64,000 bases of DNA from Streptomyces griseoruber (GCF_001514205.1 NZ_KQ948781.1:62001-126000), one strand, 5' to 3'; shown: positions 17,412-26,457, counted from the stretch's first letter. Made by a program: numbers and translations. The notes: a model not told the origin generated them from the letters alone.

Positions 17412-18395
17412 TCAGGCAGGCACGGACTCCGGGGAGGGGGCCGGTCGGGGTGTGCGGGCCCGCTCCAGCCGGGCCCGCATCTTCACCAGTCGCGTTCGCT
17501 GGCGAACGAGGACGGTCTTGCGCTCCATCGGGACCGGCGGCCGTCCGTTCGCTCCGCGACGTCCCGCCGCCCGGTCCTCTCGGACGCGGAGCTCGTACTT
17601 CTTCAGCTTCTCCTCATGAGCCTCGGTCTCGGCGGCCAGGCGCTTCTCCGCGCGGACCACCATCCGCTCGGCGGCTTCGACCTTGATCCGGATCTCGGTG
17701 GGTGAAGGCATAGCCCGTTCATGCAGTCTGTCTCTGGCCGAGTGGGCCCGGGTGAGCCGGTCGCACAGCCGGGACAGGCGAGACCAGTTGTCACACGTGT
17801 CCTCGCCATCGCCCTGCGCTGCCGAGCCATCGGCCTCGACACCCAGCGCGTGGTTCACTGCATCCTCCATCAGCGCGTGGATCTCTTTCTCGCACTGGGA
17901 GACTGTCTCCTCCAAGCGTTGGAGCCGCTGGTTGGCGTCGCGTGAGGCGTTCGCCTCCATCGGTGAGCCGTCCACGGCCACCGCCGAAAGATCGACCAGG
18001 CCACGTCGTCCGCACAGCGACAACACCTGCACGAACAGCGAGTTCAAGGCGGCACGGTGACGTCGTACGCACCGTGCGACGGTGGAGTGGTCCACTCGGC
18101 GGTTCGCGGTGATGGTTCGGCAACCCACGTCGTCCCAGCAAGCCTGCTCGATGCTGCGGGAGGAACGCACTCCCTTGCCGTAGCAGTACAGGAGCAACGC
18201 AATCAGCCTCGCGGGAGGGGAGGCCGCCCCGCCCCGTCCGTCGTCACGGTAACTGTTTTCGAACGCCGACAGGTCAAGTAGCTCGACAACGTCGAGCACC
18301 TTCCAGCACAGGCGCTCGGGCGGCAGCCACTCCCGCACATACCCCGACATCTCAAGATCACGTTCACGGTCGCCCGCCAGGAAGTTTCGCCCCAC
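17412..18395 (-). pseudogene. IS1182-family transposase, N-terminal half
   Basis: A 327-residue frame with the IS1182 N-terminal signature (REWLPPERLCWKVLDVVELLDLSAF, YCYGKGVRSSRSIEQACWDD, VAVDGSPMEANASRDANQRL). The middle is charged coiled coil. Family members are about 500-560 residues; here the frame ends at 17412, and the C-terminal catalytic part with the second Asp and the Glu is absent. It is a 3'-truncated remnant. Confidence 0.8.
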
Positions 18396-18537
18396 CAGCC
18401 AAGAGTCCGACGCCTCCCTGATCCTCGGAACCGAACAACGAATCGCTCTTGACCTTCACAGGACAGAGCCGCGTGACAGCCTCGCTAGTGCCGTGACCGC
18501 ATTGGTTCGCCGGGTGTGATCCGGCAGGATCTCGTGC

Positions 18538-18888
18538 ATGGTCGAAGAGAAGCTCGACGCGCTCTCGCAGATGATGGCCGAGCACAGGGCCATGCCGTTC
18601 CCGGCAGGCTTCCGTGGCCTGGACATCGAGGACCAGGACATGGTGATGCTTGATGCAGACACCTACGGCTACGCCCAGGGCGTTCTCAATGGCCCGCTCG
18701 ACGAACACCGCGGCACAGGCTTGATCCGGCTGACGGCGGTCCTCGAAAGGGTTCTCCCGGCGATCGACGACGAGTACGCGACGAGGTACTACACCCACGT
18801 GCGCGACCTGGCTGTACTGGCCACCGAAATCGAGACTCTGCGCGAGAAGTGGTCCTCCAATGAGGAAGGTTCGCCCGGCTCGCGGTAA
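18538..18888 (+). CDS. passenger gene of unknown function inside the IS630 element
   Basis: A 116-residue acidic protein, mainly helical (EEKLDALSQMMAEHRAMPFP, DIEDQDMVMLDADTYGYAQG, LAVLATEIETLREKW). It lies between the left terminal repeat and the transposase, in the same orientation, starting 22 bp inside the repeat and ending 47 bp before the transposase start. I do not recognise the family. Standard IS630 elements carry only the transposase, so it is either cargo or a gene captured from a neighbour. Codon use matches the host. Confidence 0.6.
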   Translation: MVEEKLDALSQMMAEHRAMPFPAGFRGLDIEDQDMVMLDADTYGYAQGVLNGPLDEHRGTGLIRLTAVLERVLPAIDDEYATRYYTHVRDLAVLATEIETLREKWSSNEEGSPGSR

Positions 18889-18935
18889 CGGCGGTTGGAT
18901 GTGTGGTGACGTCCTGTCCGACCGTGGGAGGTGTG

Positions 18936-20057
18936 GTGGCAGAGCCTGTCCGTGTGCGCAGGTCGACCGACCAGGAGGGCAGAAGCTGCAGCAGATCGTG
19001 CGGCGGGGGCAGTACCAGTTCGGTGCGGTTCCGGCGCGCGATGATGCTGCTGGCCTCGGCCGGCGGGAATCGGGTCCCGGTGATCGCCCAGCTGGTGCAG
19101 GCCGACGAGGACACCGTCCGGGATGTGATCCACCGGTTCAACGAGATCGGCCTGGCCTGTCTGGACCCTCGGTGGGCGGGAGGCCGTCCCCGCCTGCTCA
19201 GTCCTGACGACGAGGACGTCGTCGTCCAGACGGCCACCACCCGCCCGACCAAGCTCGGACAGCCCTTCACACGCTGGTCCATCCGCAAACTCGCCGCCTA
19301 CCTGCGCAAAGTACACGGCCACGTGATCCGGATCGGCCGCGAGGCGTTACGGTGCCTGCTCGCCCGCCGCGGCATCACCTTCCAGCGCACCAGGACGTGG
19401 AAGGAGTCACCCGACCCGGAGCGGGACGCCAAGCTCGACCGTATCGAGCACGTGCTTGGGCGTTTCCCGGACCGCGTCTTCGCGTTCGACGAGTTCGGGC
19501 CGCTCGGCATCCGGCCCACCGGCGGGTCGTGCTGGGCCGAGCAGGGTCGGCCCGAGCGGCACCCAGCGACCTACCACCGCACCCACGGCGTCCGCTACTT
19601 CCACGGCTGCTACCCGATCGGCGACGACAGGCTCTGGGGCGTCAACCGTCGCAAGAAGGGAGCCGCGAACACCCTGGCTGCGTTGAGGTCGATCCGCGTG
19701 GCCCGGCCGGACGGCGCCCCGATCTACGTCATCTTGGACAACCTGTCCGCCCACAAGGGCGAGACGATCCGGCGCTGGGCGCGGAAGAACCGGGTCGAGC
19801 TGTGCTTCACCCCGACCTACGCGTCCTGGGCCAATCCGATCGAGGCCCACTTCGGGCCGCTGCGGCAGTTCACCGTCGCCAACTCCAACCACCGCAACCA
19901 CATGGTCCAGACCCGGGCCCTACACGCCTACCTGCGCTGACGCAACCAGCATGCCAGTCACCCCGACGTCCTGGCCGCCCAGCGCCGCGAACGCGCCCGC
20001 ATCCGCAGCGAGAAGGGCATCCGCTGGGGCGGACGCCCTTTCAAGATCGCGGCTTGA
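18936..20057 (+). pseudogene. IS630-family transposase with late nonsense codon
   Basis: An IS630 DDE transposase: helix-turn-helix region (VPVIAQLVQADEDTVRDVI), then DDE motifs FAFDEFGPLG, YVILDNLSAHKG and ASWANPIEAHF. A local pair of compensating frame changes alters about nine residues near 18970-19000. At 19938 the codon expected to be TGG is TGA; the frame then continues for 38 residues (HPDVLAAQRRERARIRSEK) to 20057. All three catalytic residues precede the stop, so activity is uncertain rather than excluded. Confidence 0.8.
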
Positions 20058-20087
20058 CCGACCCGGCGAACCAATGCGGTCACGGCA

Positions 20088-20339
20088 CTGACTTCGCTGG
20101 TCACGGGGCTGGTGTGCGCCTGCGGTGATGTACTCGCGCCGGTCAGGGGTGTGATCTTCTTCGGGAGATCGTCTGTCACCGGTGGATTTCGGTGTTCGCG
20201 AGGACGAGCGGGTTCCGCAGGAGGGTGGTGGCGTGCCGGGCATTCATGCGGATCTTGGTCAGGAAGCGCCAGGACTTCAGTTCGCGAAGCCGTGCTCGAC
20301 GGCAGCGCGTTCGCGGTTGAGCAGGCGGTTCGCTTCCTT
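20088..20339. repeat. left arm of a ~253-bp inverted repeat
   Basis: It pairs with 22844-23096. Reading both in the same direction, I see only a one-base deletion (after CTTCAG near 20280) and a single A/G change. Both arms are the 3' end of the same transposase family. About 2.5 kb lies between them. Confidence 0.85.
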
Positions 20340-20720
20340 CTCCGCGTCGGTGAGGCGGTGGTTGCGGGTGGCCTTGCGGCCGGTGATGACCACCGAGTCA
20401 TCGGGATCGTCGTCCGGGCCGACGAAGCCGAGGTCGGCCAGGGCTCCGAGCCCGGCCTCACGCAAATGGCTGGTGATCTTGTTGTGGCGGGCCGTGGTGA
20501 TCTCGCTGGAGCGGCCGGGCTTGGCCGCGGAGATCCAGATCAGGTTGCCCTTCTCGTCGGTCAGCGCGAGAAACAGCAGGCCATGGGCTTTGTGCTTGCG
20601 GTTCTTCGCACCAGGTGCGGTCGCCCGGGTGGGCGGGACCGCGACCGGTACTGAGACGCCGGAGAAGGGTGCGGCGTTCGGCCCGTGGTCCGGAGATCTC
20701 CACGCCTTCCCCGCCCTCAC
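20088..20720 (-). pseudogene. IS5-superfamily (DDE_Tnp_4 type) transposase, 5'-truncated copy
   Basis: The minus-strand frame includes KHKAHGLLFLALTDEKGN, ALADLGFVG (second Asp) and AAVEHGFAN (Glu), then a one-base loss near 20280 shifts the tail. The N-terminal half with the first Asp is missing. It is the inverted partner of 22390-23008: the last 252 bases (20088-20339) match 22844-23096 almost perfectly in reverse orientation. Confidence 0.8.
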
Positions 20721-21622
20721 CTCTTCCGTCGCGTTCCAAAGGTCGTGCGGGGGTTGCGCCTCTTGAGCCTCGCCCCCCTCCGTGGGTCGCGGGCAGCCGG
20801 GGTCAGGCGCCAGTATCCGTACGGGTTGTGGAAGAAGTCGTCATCCTCGAAACGTTCGCACTCCACACGGTTCATGATCCAGCGCGTGGCGTCCTGCGCG
20901 ATGCGGAAGCCTTCGCCGTTCTGGACGCCGTGGTCCGGCTGCTCGGTCAGCAGGTAGTACGACGCGATCTCCATGGTGGTCACCCACTCCCGCAGCAGCT
21001 CCGGCTCGGGCACCGCGGTGTTCCCGGGGGCCAGCTCCACGTCGGCCTCGCCCAGGAGGTGCATGCCGCAGCTGTAGTAGACCTCCCCGTCGTGGATCAC
21101 CGGCACGACCCACGCCCGGACGAGGGCGCCGACCAGGTCGTCCGCGGTCTCGGCGGCCGCCGCCTCGCTCGCCAGGGCCAGCCACCGCTCCCGACCGCAG
21201 GCCACCCCGCTGGACTCGTTCTTCACCGCGGTGGCTCCGTTGGCCAGCAGGGCCGCGGTGACGGCCAGCGCCCGGCGGGACACGTCGAGGCCGGTGGCCT
21301 GGGAGACCGGCGGTGACAGGACATAGGCGACCGAGTCGTGTGCGTCCACCGCGGCCCAGTCGTCGTCGCCGAACTCGTCGACGCCGGTGGCCCGGCGGGA
21401 AGCCACCGCGACGTCGAACGCCTCACGCATCCGGGGGTCAGGCTCCCGCTGGAACTCGTCGAGCGTGAAGTCCCCCGCGCCCGCCTCCTCGACCACCCGG
21501 CTGATGACATCGGGATCCAGGCCCACGCCGACCGCGCACAGCACGTGCCTCGGCGTCACACCGGACGCCGGGACCACGAAGCGCGTGCCATCGATGACGT
21601 GTCCTTGCCACATCTTGCTCAT
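20717..21622 (-). CDS. conserved protein of unknown function
   Basis: About 301 residues, acidic, with no membrane segment. Conserved-looking parts are RHVLCAVGVGLDPDVISRVV, GATAVKNESSGVACGRERW, YYSCGMHLLGEADVEL and ERFEDDDFFHNPYGYWRLT. I recall similar Streptomyces proteins but cannot name a function. The C-terminal tail is very basic (DPRRGARLKRRNPRTTFG). The ATG at about 21622 is preferred over one 72 bp upstream because the conserved part starts there. It is wedged between IS remnants and is transcribed away from the gene at 21862. Confidence 0.65.
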   Translation of the reverse strand: MSKMWQGHVIDGTRFVVPASGVTPRHVLCAVGVGLDPDVISRVVEEAGAGDFTLDEFQREPDPRMREAFDVAVASRRATGVDEFGDDDWAAVDAHDSVAYVLSPPVSQATGLDVSRRALAVTAALLANGATAVKNESSGVACGRERWLALASEAAAAETADDLVGALVRAWVVPVIHDGEVYYSCGMHLLGEADVELAPGNTAVPEPELLREWVTTMEIASYYLLTEQPDHGVQNGEGFRIAQDATRWIMNRVECERFEDDDFFHNPYGYWRLTPAARDPRRGARLKRRNPRTTFGTRRKR

Positions 21623-21861
21623 CTGCCCAGCATCGCAGATGTGCGTACGACGTTGTGATCTCTTTGGCACCAACTGACATTGAAGCCCCGTCATCTTGAT
21701 TCCTGTTGGTCAGTGGGGCTGGCATGTCGTCTCGATGAGGTGCTCGTGCTGGTCGGAGCGGAGATCGGTAGCACGTGATCGTCCGTCAGGGGCGTCTTCT
21801 GCGCTTCCCGGGTGCGGGCCTCGGCTTGCCGCGCAGCTTCTGCGCGGGAGGGATCTGCATC

Positions 21862-22317
21862 GTGGACGTGCTGACGTGGATGGTCGAGCGGCGGATGTAC
21901 CTGGCCAAGCGGGCTGAACTGCTGCGCAAGGAATTGGCGGGGATCGGGGTGGAGGTGGCCCGGCTGGAGGCCGCCGAGGTCGTCTTCGGGCAGTGGGCCG
22001 AGGCGACCGACGGCGGGCGGCAGCCGTCCGGCATCATCGAGCCGGAGCCGGTGGTGGCTGGTCCGGGCGCGGGTGGGATGCGGCTGGTGCCGGACCGTGT
22101 CGAGGGCATGGGGGTGGAGGTCCTCACCCCGGAGTACCGGTGGATCATGGAGAGCGTGGCCAGTTCGGACGGTCCGGTGATGGCCAGGGACGTCGCGGTC
22201 GCGCTGGGCAGGGAGACGACACCGGCGAAGGTGGAGCCGGTCCGCGGGCAGCTGCGCAAACTCGCCGACCGGGGCTGGATCTCACGGACCGGCGCGGGAC
22301 GCTCTCTGACGCGCTGA
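21862..22317 (+). CDS. coiled-coil plus winged-helix accessory protein linked to an IS
   Basis: A 151-residue protein from GTG 21862, after GGGAGGGA. The N-terminus is a charged helix (RRMYLAKRAELLRKELAGIG), and the C-terminus is a winged-helix-like domain (GPVMARDVAVALGRE, VEPVRGQLRKLADRGWI). The C-terminal domain is clearly similar to that of the protein at 25222-25619, which accompanies a different transposase. The gene ends 72 bp before the transposase at 22390 on the same strand. A role in target choice or expression control of the IS is a guess. Confidence 0.65.
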   Translation: MDVLTWMVERRMYLAKRAELLRKELAGIGVEVARLEAAEVVFGQWAEATDGGRQPSGIIEPEPVVAGPGAGGMRLVPDRVEGMGVEVLTPEYRWIMESVASSDGPVMARDVAVALGRETTPAKVEPVRGQLRKLADRGWISRTGAGRSLTR

Positions 22318-22389
22318 CCGGTCAGGGCAGTGGCGGACCGGCCGATTTCGGCCGTAACAACACGGCCTCCGGCGGGAGTTGGTGAATTT

Positions 22390-23008
22390 GTGACGAAAAA
22401 CCAGCCCGCCGAAGGCCCTCAGGATGTTGTCTACCAGGTCCGTCTCCCGCTGTCGAAGCAGACCATCGATCTCGTCGCCGGCCTGATACGCCGCCGACGC
22501 AACCAGCTGGGCACCCGGTGGCGCAAGCTCACCCCGGGCGCCCAAGTGGTTGTCGTGCTCGCCGTACTCCGCCACGACCAGCGCCTGGCCGACATGGCCG
22601 GCGGCAACCACGTCTCCGCCTCCACCGTGCGTCGCTGGGTGAAGGAGACGATCGAACTCCTGGCTGTGCGAGCCCCGCGACTGGACCGGGCGCTGAAGAA
22701 GATCGCACGCAGCGGCGGAGTCGTGGTCCTGCTGGACGGCACCCTCGTCCGTACGCGCCGTCGCACCGGGACGGACAGCCGGAAGAACTTCTCCGGCAAG
22801 CACAAAGCCCATGGCCTGCTGTTTCTCGCGCTGACCGACGAGAAAGGAAGCGAACCGCCTGTTCAACCGCGAACGCGCTGCCGTCGAGCACGGCTTCGCG
22901 AACCTGAAGTCCTGGCGCTTCCTGACCAAGATCCGCATGAATGCCCGGCACGCCACCACCCTCCTGCGGAACCCGCTCGTCCTCGCGAACACCGAAATCC
23001 ACCGGTGA
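22390..23008 (+). pseudogene. IS5-superfamily transposase, internally deleted copy
   Basis: From GTG 22390 the frame gives PLSKQTIDLVAGLIRRRRNQ, a helix-turn-helix, the first Asp (VVLLDGTLVRT) and ALTDEKG. It then jumps out of frame into the family's C-terminus (AAVEHGFANLKSWRF in another frame, ending 23008). Comparison with the inverted copy at 20088-20720 shows that a segment holding the second Asp is missing. The join lies at a short GAGAAGG direct repeat, the mark of a slippage deletion. Confidence 0.8.
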
Positions 23009-23096
23009 CAGACGATCTCCCGAAGAAGATCACACCCCTGACCGGCGCGAGTACATCACCGCAGGCGCACACCAGCCCCGTGACCAGCGAAGTCAG
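22844..23096. repeat. right arm of a ~253-bp inverted repeat
   Basis: Reverse complement of 20088-20339; see that entry. The arms are long enough for homologous recombination that would invert the unknown gene at 20717-21622 and the accessory gene at 21862-22317. Confidence 0.85.
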
Positions 23097-23137
23097 GATG
23101 AAAACTTCTCTGAACCGCTCCGGGATCGGTGGAGGCT

Positions 23138-23410
23138 CTATCTGTTGACTCCAGCTGCCGGTTGGGGCTGCTGTTGAGCGTAGTGGTTGGTCTCGTGCTC
23201 GTGGGGCGGGATGTCTCCGATCGCGGTGTGGAGGCGCTGGTTGTTGAACCAGCCGACCCATTCCGCGGTGGCGAGTTCGACGTCGGCAAGGCCGTGGCAG
23301 GGCCTGCGCGGCTTGATCAACTCCGTCTTGTAGAGGCCGCTCTGGGATTCCATGAGCGCGTTGTCCGGGGCGTCGCCGACAGTGCCGATCGAGGCGTCGA
23401 TGCCGGCCTA
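23138..23410 (-). pseudogene. IS3-family transposase OrfB, C-terminal fragment
   Basis: About 90 residues with the IS3 integrase end: SIGTVGDAPDNALMES (catalytic Glu), GLYKTELI, VELATAEWVGWFNNQRLHT and PPHEHE. The frame is closed upstream by a TAG at about 23408. The rest of OrfB and OrfA is absent. Confidence 0.8.
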
Positions 23411-23495
23411 GATCAGGTGCAGCGGTGAATGCGAAAGACGTGTACTGACCGGGTTCAACCAGTCGTAGCAACACTCCTGATCAGAAGGGTGTGTT

Positions 23496-24285
23496 GTGGG
23501 ACGACCAGCGGGTTGGACGACGGAGTTGACCGGTCGGTCACCGATGAAGTCGCCGGGGCGGCCCTCGACTCGGCGCGAGGTCGAGCGGCCGTTCCGGGGC
23601 GAGATCGCCAAGGGCCTGACCAGTGAGGATGCGGCGGTCGCTGTCGGAGCTGCGCCGACGATGGGAACGCGGTGGTTCCGACACGCTGGCGGGATGCCGC
23701 AGATCAACCCGACCGTCTCGGGCCGCTACCTCTCGTTCGCCGAACGGGAGGAGATCGCTCTGCTGCGCGTGCAGGGCGCCGGGGTACGGCAGATCGCCGG
23801 ACGGCTGGGTCGGTCGCCATCAACGATCTCCCGGGAGCTGCGGCGCAACGCGGCCACACGCGGCGGCAGACTCGAGACCGGGCCTCGGTCGCGCAGTGGA
23901 AGGCCGACCTCGTGGCACGGCGCCCCAAGGAGGCGAAGCTGGCCGCGAACGAGCGGCTGCGGGAGTACGTCCAGGACCGCTTGCTGGGCGTGATCCGAGC
24001 CCGGATGGCAGGGCGCTTCCCGGCCCGCAGGTGCCCGATTGGAAGGGGCGCAACAAGCCGCATCGTCATGATCGCCGGTGAGCGAATGCCTGGAGCCCAG
24101 AGCAGATCTCAGCCGGCTGAAGATCGACTTCCCTGAGGACGAGTCCATGCGCATCAGCCACGAAGCGATCTACCAGGCCCTTCACGTCGAGCCTCGCCGG
24201 CCTCAAACGCGAGCTCGTGGCCTGCCTTCGCACCGGCCGCGCCTTGCGTGTCCCATGGGCGAGGGCCCGTAACAAGCCGGGCGCT
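23496..24285 (+). pseudogene. IS30-family transposase, N-terminal half, multiply frameshifted
   Basis: The first frame gives a helix-turn-helix (YLSFAEREEIALLRVQGAG, IAGRLGRSPSTISRELRRNA), typical of IS30. Frame changes near 23870 and 24090 carry the rest (ASVAQWKADLVARRPKEAKL, FPEDESMRISHEAIYQAL, LVACLRTGRALRVP). The catalytic integrase domain is missing; the sequence passes directly into a LysR fragment at about 24286. Confidence 0.8.
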
Positions 24286-24690
24286 GTACAAGGACCATTG
24301 GATGTGCGTGGTGTCCGCCGACCGAGCCCCGGCCATCCTCGGCCGCGAGGCACTGGCCGAACGACCTTGGGTGTTGCCCTACCGCCACCCGTGCCGGTCT
24401 TCCCTCCCCCGAACCAACTGCACGCCGAAGACATCGAACCCCATGCGGAGATCGTCACGGAGAACTTCCTCGCCATTCCCCATCTGGTCGCGGGGACCGG
24501 CCGGATCGGCCTGATGCCCGAACGGGTCTCCGCCCCCGCCCCGTCCGCACAACCCATCACCGTCGTCCAACCCGCTTTCGAGATCGGCCACTTGATGGAG
24601 TCCCTGTGGTGGCACACCTCCATGGACGCCAACCGGCCCACATGTGGCTGCGCCGCATCGCCGCCCGGGCAGGCCAAGCAGTCGAGAGCG
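24286..24690 (+). pseudogene. LysR-family regulator, C-terminal remnant
   Basis: YKDHWMCVVSADRAPAILGR and, in another frame, VTENFLAIPHLVAGTGRIGL and MPERVSAP form the substrate-binding half of a LysR regulator. The DNA-binding half is gone, replaced by the IS30 remnant, and there is at least one frame change near 24390. The DoxX gene that follows may once have been its target. Confidence 0.65.
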
Positions 24691-24733
24691 GTGCCATGGT
24701 TTAAATCTGCAACATCGTGCTAGCCTCCGGATG

Positions 24734-24745
24734 TCCAAATTTGGA
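24734..24745. promoter_or_regulatory. palindrome upstream of the DoxX gene
   Basis: TCCAAATTTGGA is a perfect 12-bp palindrome, 34 bp before the GTG start of the DoxX gene and in AT-rich promoter-like DNA. It could be the site of the lost LysR regulator or of another repressor. Confidence 0.4.
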
Positions 24746-24779
24746 TATCAACCTCCCTCGCATGTCCCCGGAGCGCTCA

Positions 24780-25151
24780 GTGAACATCTTGTTGTGGGCT
24801 GTCCAGTCCCTGCTCGCAGTAGCCTTCCTTGCCGTGGGCGCCATGAAGATCTTCCGGAACAGGACCGAACTCGCGGCCACCTTCGGCTGGGTCGAGCAGT
24901 TCTCCGACCCGTCCGTGAAGGCAATCGGCGCCCTGGACGCGCTCGTCGGCCTCGGCCTGGTCCTCCCGGGCGTCACGAACATCGCCCCGGCGCTCGTGCC
25001 CTGGGCGGCGCTCGGCGGCATCGCGCTCGCAGGCGGCGGTTCGGTCGTCCACCTGCGCCGGTCCGAAACACAACTCGCCGCCGTGAACGTCGTCTACATA
25101 GCCCTACTGGCCCTGGTCGCCTGGGGCCGCTTCGGCCCGTACGCGTTCTGA
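24780..25151 (+). CDS. DoxX-family small membrane protein
   Basis: A 123-residue protein with four hydrophobic segments and the DoxX pattern (LLAVAFLAVGAMKIF, LDALVGLGLVLPG, GGGSVVHLRR, ending WGRFGPYAF). The GTG at 24780 has GGAG seven bases before it; an ATG at 24762 is an alternative. DoxX proteins sit in the cytoplasmic membrane and are tied to redox or thiosulfate metabolism, but the role of this short actinobacterial type is unknown. Its stop codon TGA touches the first base of the IS terminal repeat at 25151. Confidence 0.85.
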   Translation: MNILLWAVQSLLAVAFLAVGAMKIFRNRTELAATFGWVEQFSDPSVKAIGALDALVGLGLVLPGVTNIAPALVPWAALGGIALAGGGSVVHLRRSETQLAAVNVVYIALLALVAWGRFGPYAF

Positions 25152-25221
25152 GTGGGCGGTTCGTAAGGTGCTGTCCTTCTGGCTGAGGTGGGAGTAAGGA
25201 CGCTGGTGGAGGTTGTGTCGG

Positions 25222-25619
25222 CTATTGCTTCCTGGCGAAGTTGCCGGTGTCGGCCTCGGTGAGGATCCCGAGTTTGACCAGGCGTTTCAGCTTGGCGCGG
25301 GTGCCTTCGACGTTCTTCGGCAGCAGTTCGTGGCCGAGGGCTTCGCAGACGTCCTTGGCCCGTAGGGGCCCGGTCGTGTGGTTGAAGGCGGCGAGGATGC
25401 GGGGGTAGTCCGGGTGCTCGGGCAGGTCCGGCGCGACGGCTGGGAGCCGGTCGGCGAGACCGGTGACGGTCTTGCGGGTGATCGTGAGGTGCTCCAGGTA
25501 CGTCTCGGCCTCCCGTAACCGGGTCTGCAGGTCGTCGATCTGTGTGTGGAGGTCGTCGGCCAGGCCCGGGCGGCGTCTTCCTGGAGGTCCAGGGCATCGA
25601 GCAGGGGCCGGATGTTCAC
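25222..25619 (-). pseudogene. IS accessory protein (coiled coil plus winged helix), frameshifted
   Basis: It starts at GTG 25619 (NIRPLLDALDLQEDAARAW). A one-base loss near 25560 is needed to reach the rest: a coiled coil (DLHTQIDDLQTRLREAETYL) and a winged-helix-like end (GPLRAKDVCEALGHE, VEGTRAKLKRLVKLGIL). The C-terminal domain matches that of the protein at 21862-22317. Because of the frameshift, the upstream transposase frame now reads straight into this one. Confidence 0.65.
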
Positions 25620-25639
25620 GTTGCCGCCGCCTACGCCGC

Positions 25640-26456
25640 GCGCCCGGTGGGGGCGTTCGCGCCTGGGTGAGGCGGCGGGTCATGACGTGGGTCATCGCCC
25701 AGTAGACGCGGGAGGCGGAGGAGGAGGGGCGGTGCTCGTAGTCACGGACCAGGCGCCGGTGCAGTATCAGGATCCCGTAGGTCTGCTCGACCCTCCACCG
25801 CTTCGGCTGCGGCACGAACCCCACCTGCTGCGGGTTGCGCGCGACGATCTCGACGTCGATTCCCAGGCCGACGCCGTGTTCGACGACCTGGTTCTTGAAG
25901 CCCTGGTCGACCAGGGCTTTGCGGACGGTTCCGCGGGCGTGCTCGGCGACCTGGTCCAGCAGGATGATGCCCGCGGCGTTGTCGTGGGTGTTCGCGGCGA
26001 GGACGACGACTGCAATGACCAGGCCGAGGACGTCCACGGTCAGTCCGCGTTTGCGGCCGGGCACCCGCTTGGCCGGATCGTGGCCACTGGTGGCGGCGGG
26101 GACCCCGGCGGCCACATGGACACTCTGGGTGGCCAGGACCACCAGGGTCGGGTCCTCTAATCGGCGGGCGCGTTCACGGACCTGGCAGCGCAGGAGTTCG
26201 CGGATGACCTGGTCGGTTCCGTCGTCCCGCCAGGCGGCGAAATAGTAGTACGTCGCGCTCTTCGGCGACAGGTCGTGCGGGAGATAGGCCCACTGACAGC
26301 CGGTCCGCCCCTGGTAGAGGATCGCGTTCACGATCTCCCGCATCGCGTACGCGCCCTGATGACCGCTGACCGAGCGGTGCCGGCACGCGGTGATCACCGG
26401 CTCGATCAACGACCATTGCTCGTCCGATAAGCCACTCGGATACGGCTTGCGTTCAC
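25640..26456 (-). pseudogene. IS5-family transposase, first catalytic Asp replaced
   Basis: The protein shows YPSGLSDEQWSLIEPVI, GCQWAYLPHDL, VPGRKRGLTVDVLG, KALVDQGFKNQVVEHG (second Asp) and RWRVEQTYG (Glu). In family members I know, the first Asp lies in VDTQSVH; here the codon is GCC and reads LATQSVH, which should abolish catalysis. The original start GTG-AGT-GAA was split by the insertion of the IS at 26458-27158, leaving GAACGCAAG at the junction. The C-terminus is ill defined. Confidence 0.7.
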
Positions 26457-26457
26457 T

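Larger units (their letters stand above)
18487..20089 (+). mobile_element. IS630-family element with 29-bp perfect terminal inverted repeats
   Basis: The arms 18487-18515 and 20061-20089 are identical 29-bp inverted repeats beginning AGTGCCGTGACC. The left flank has the TA expected for IS630 targets (18486-18487); the right flank is TG, so the duplication is not perfect. Inside lie a 116-residue gene of unknown function and a transposase gene broken by a late stop codon. The right arm abuts the next IS copy at 20088. Confidence 0.85.

Noticed and set aside
18538..20057. A toxin-antitoxin pair formed by the small gene and its neighbour in the IS630 element
   Set aside because: The neighbour is clearly the transposase; nothing in the 116-residue protein resembles a known toxin or antitoxin.
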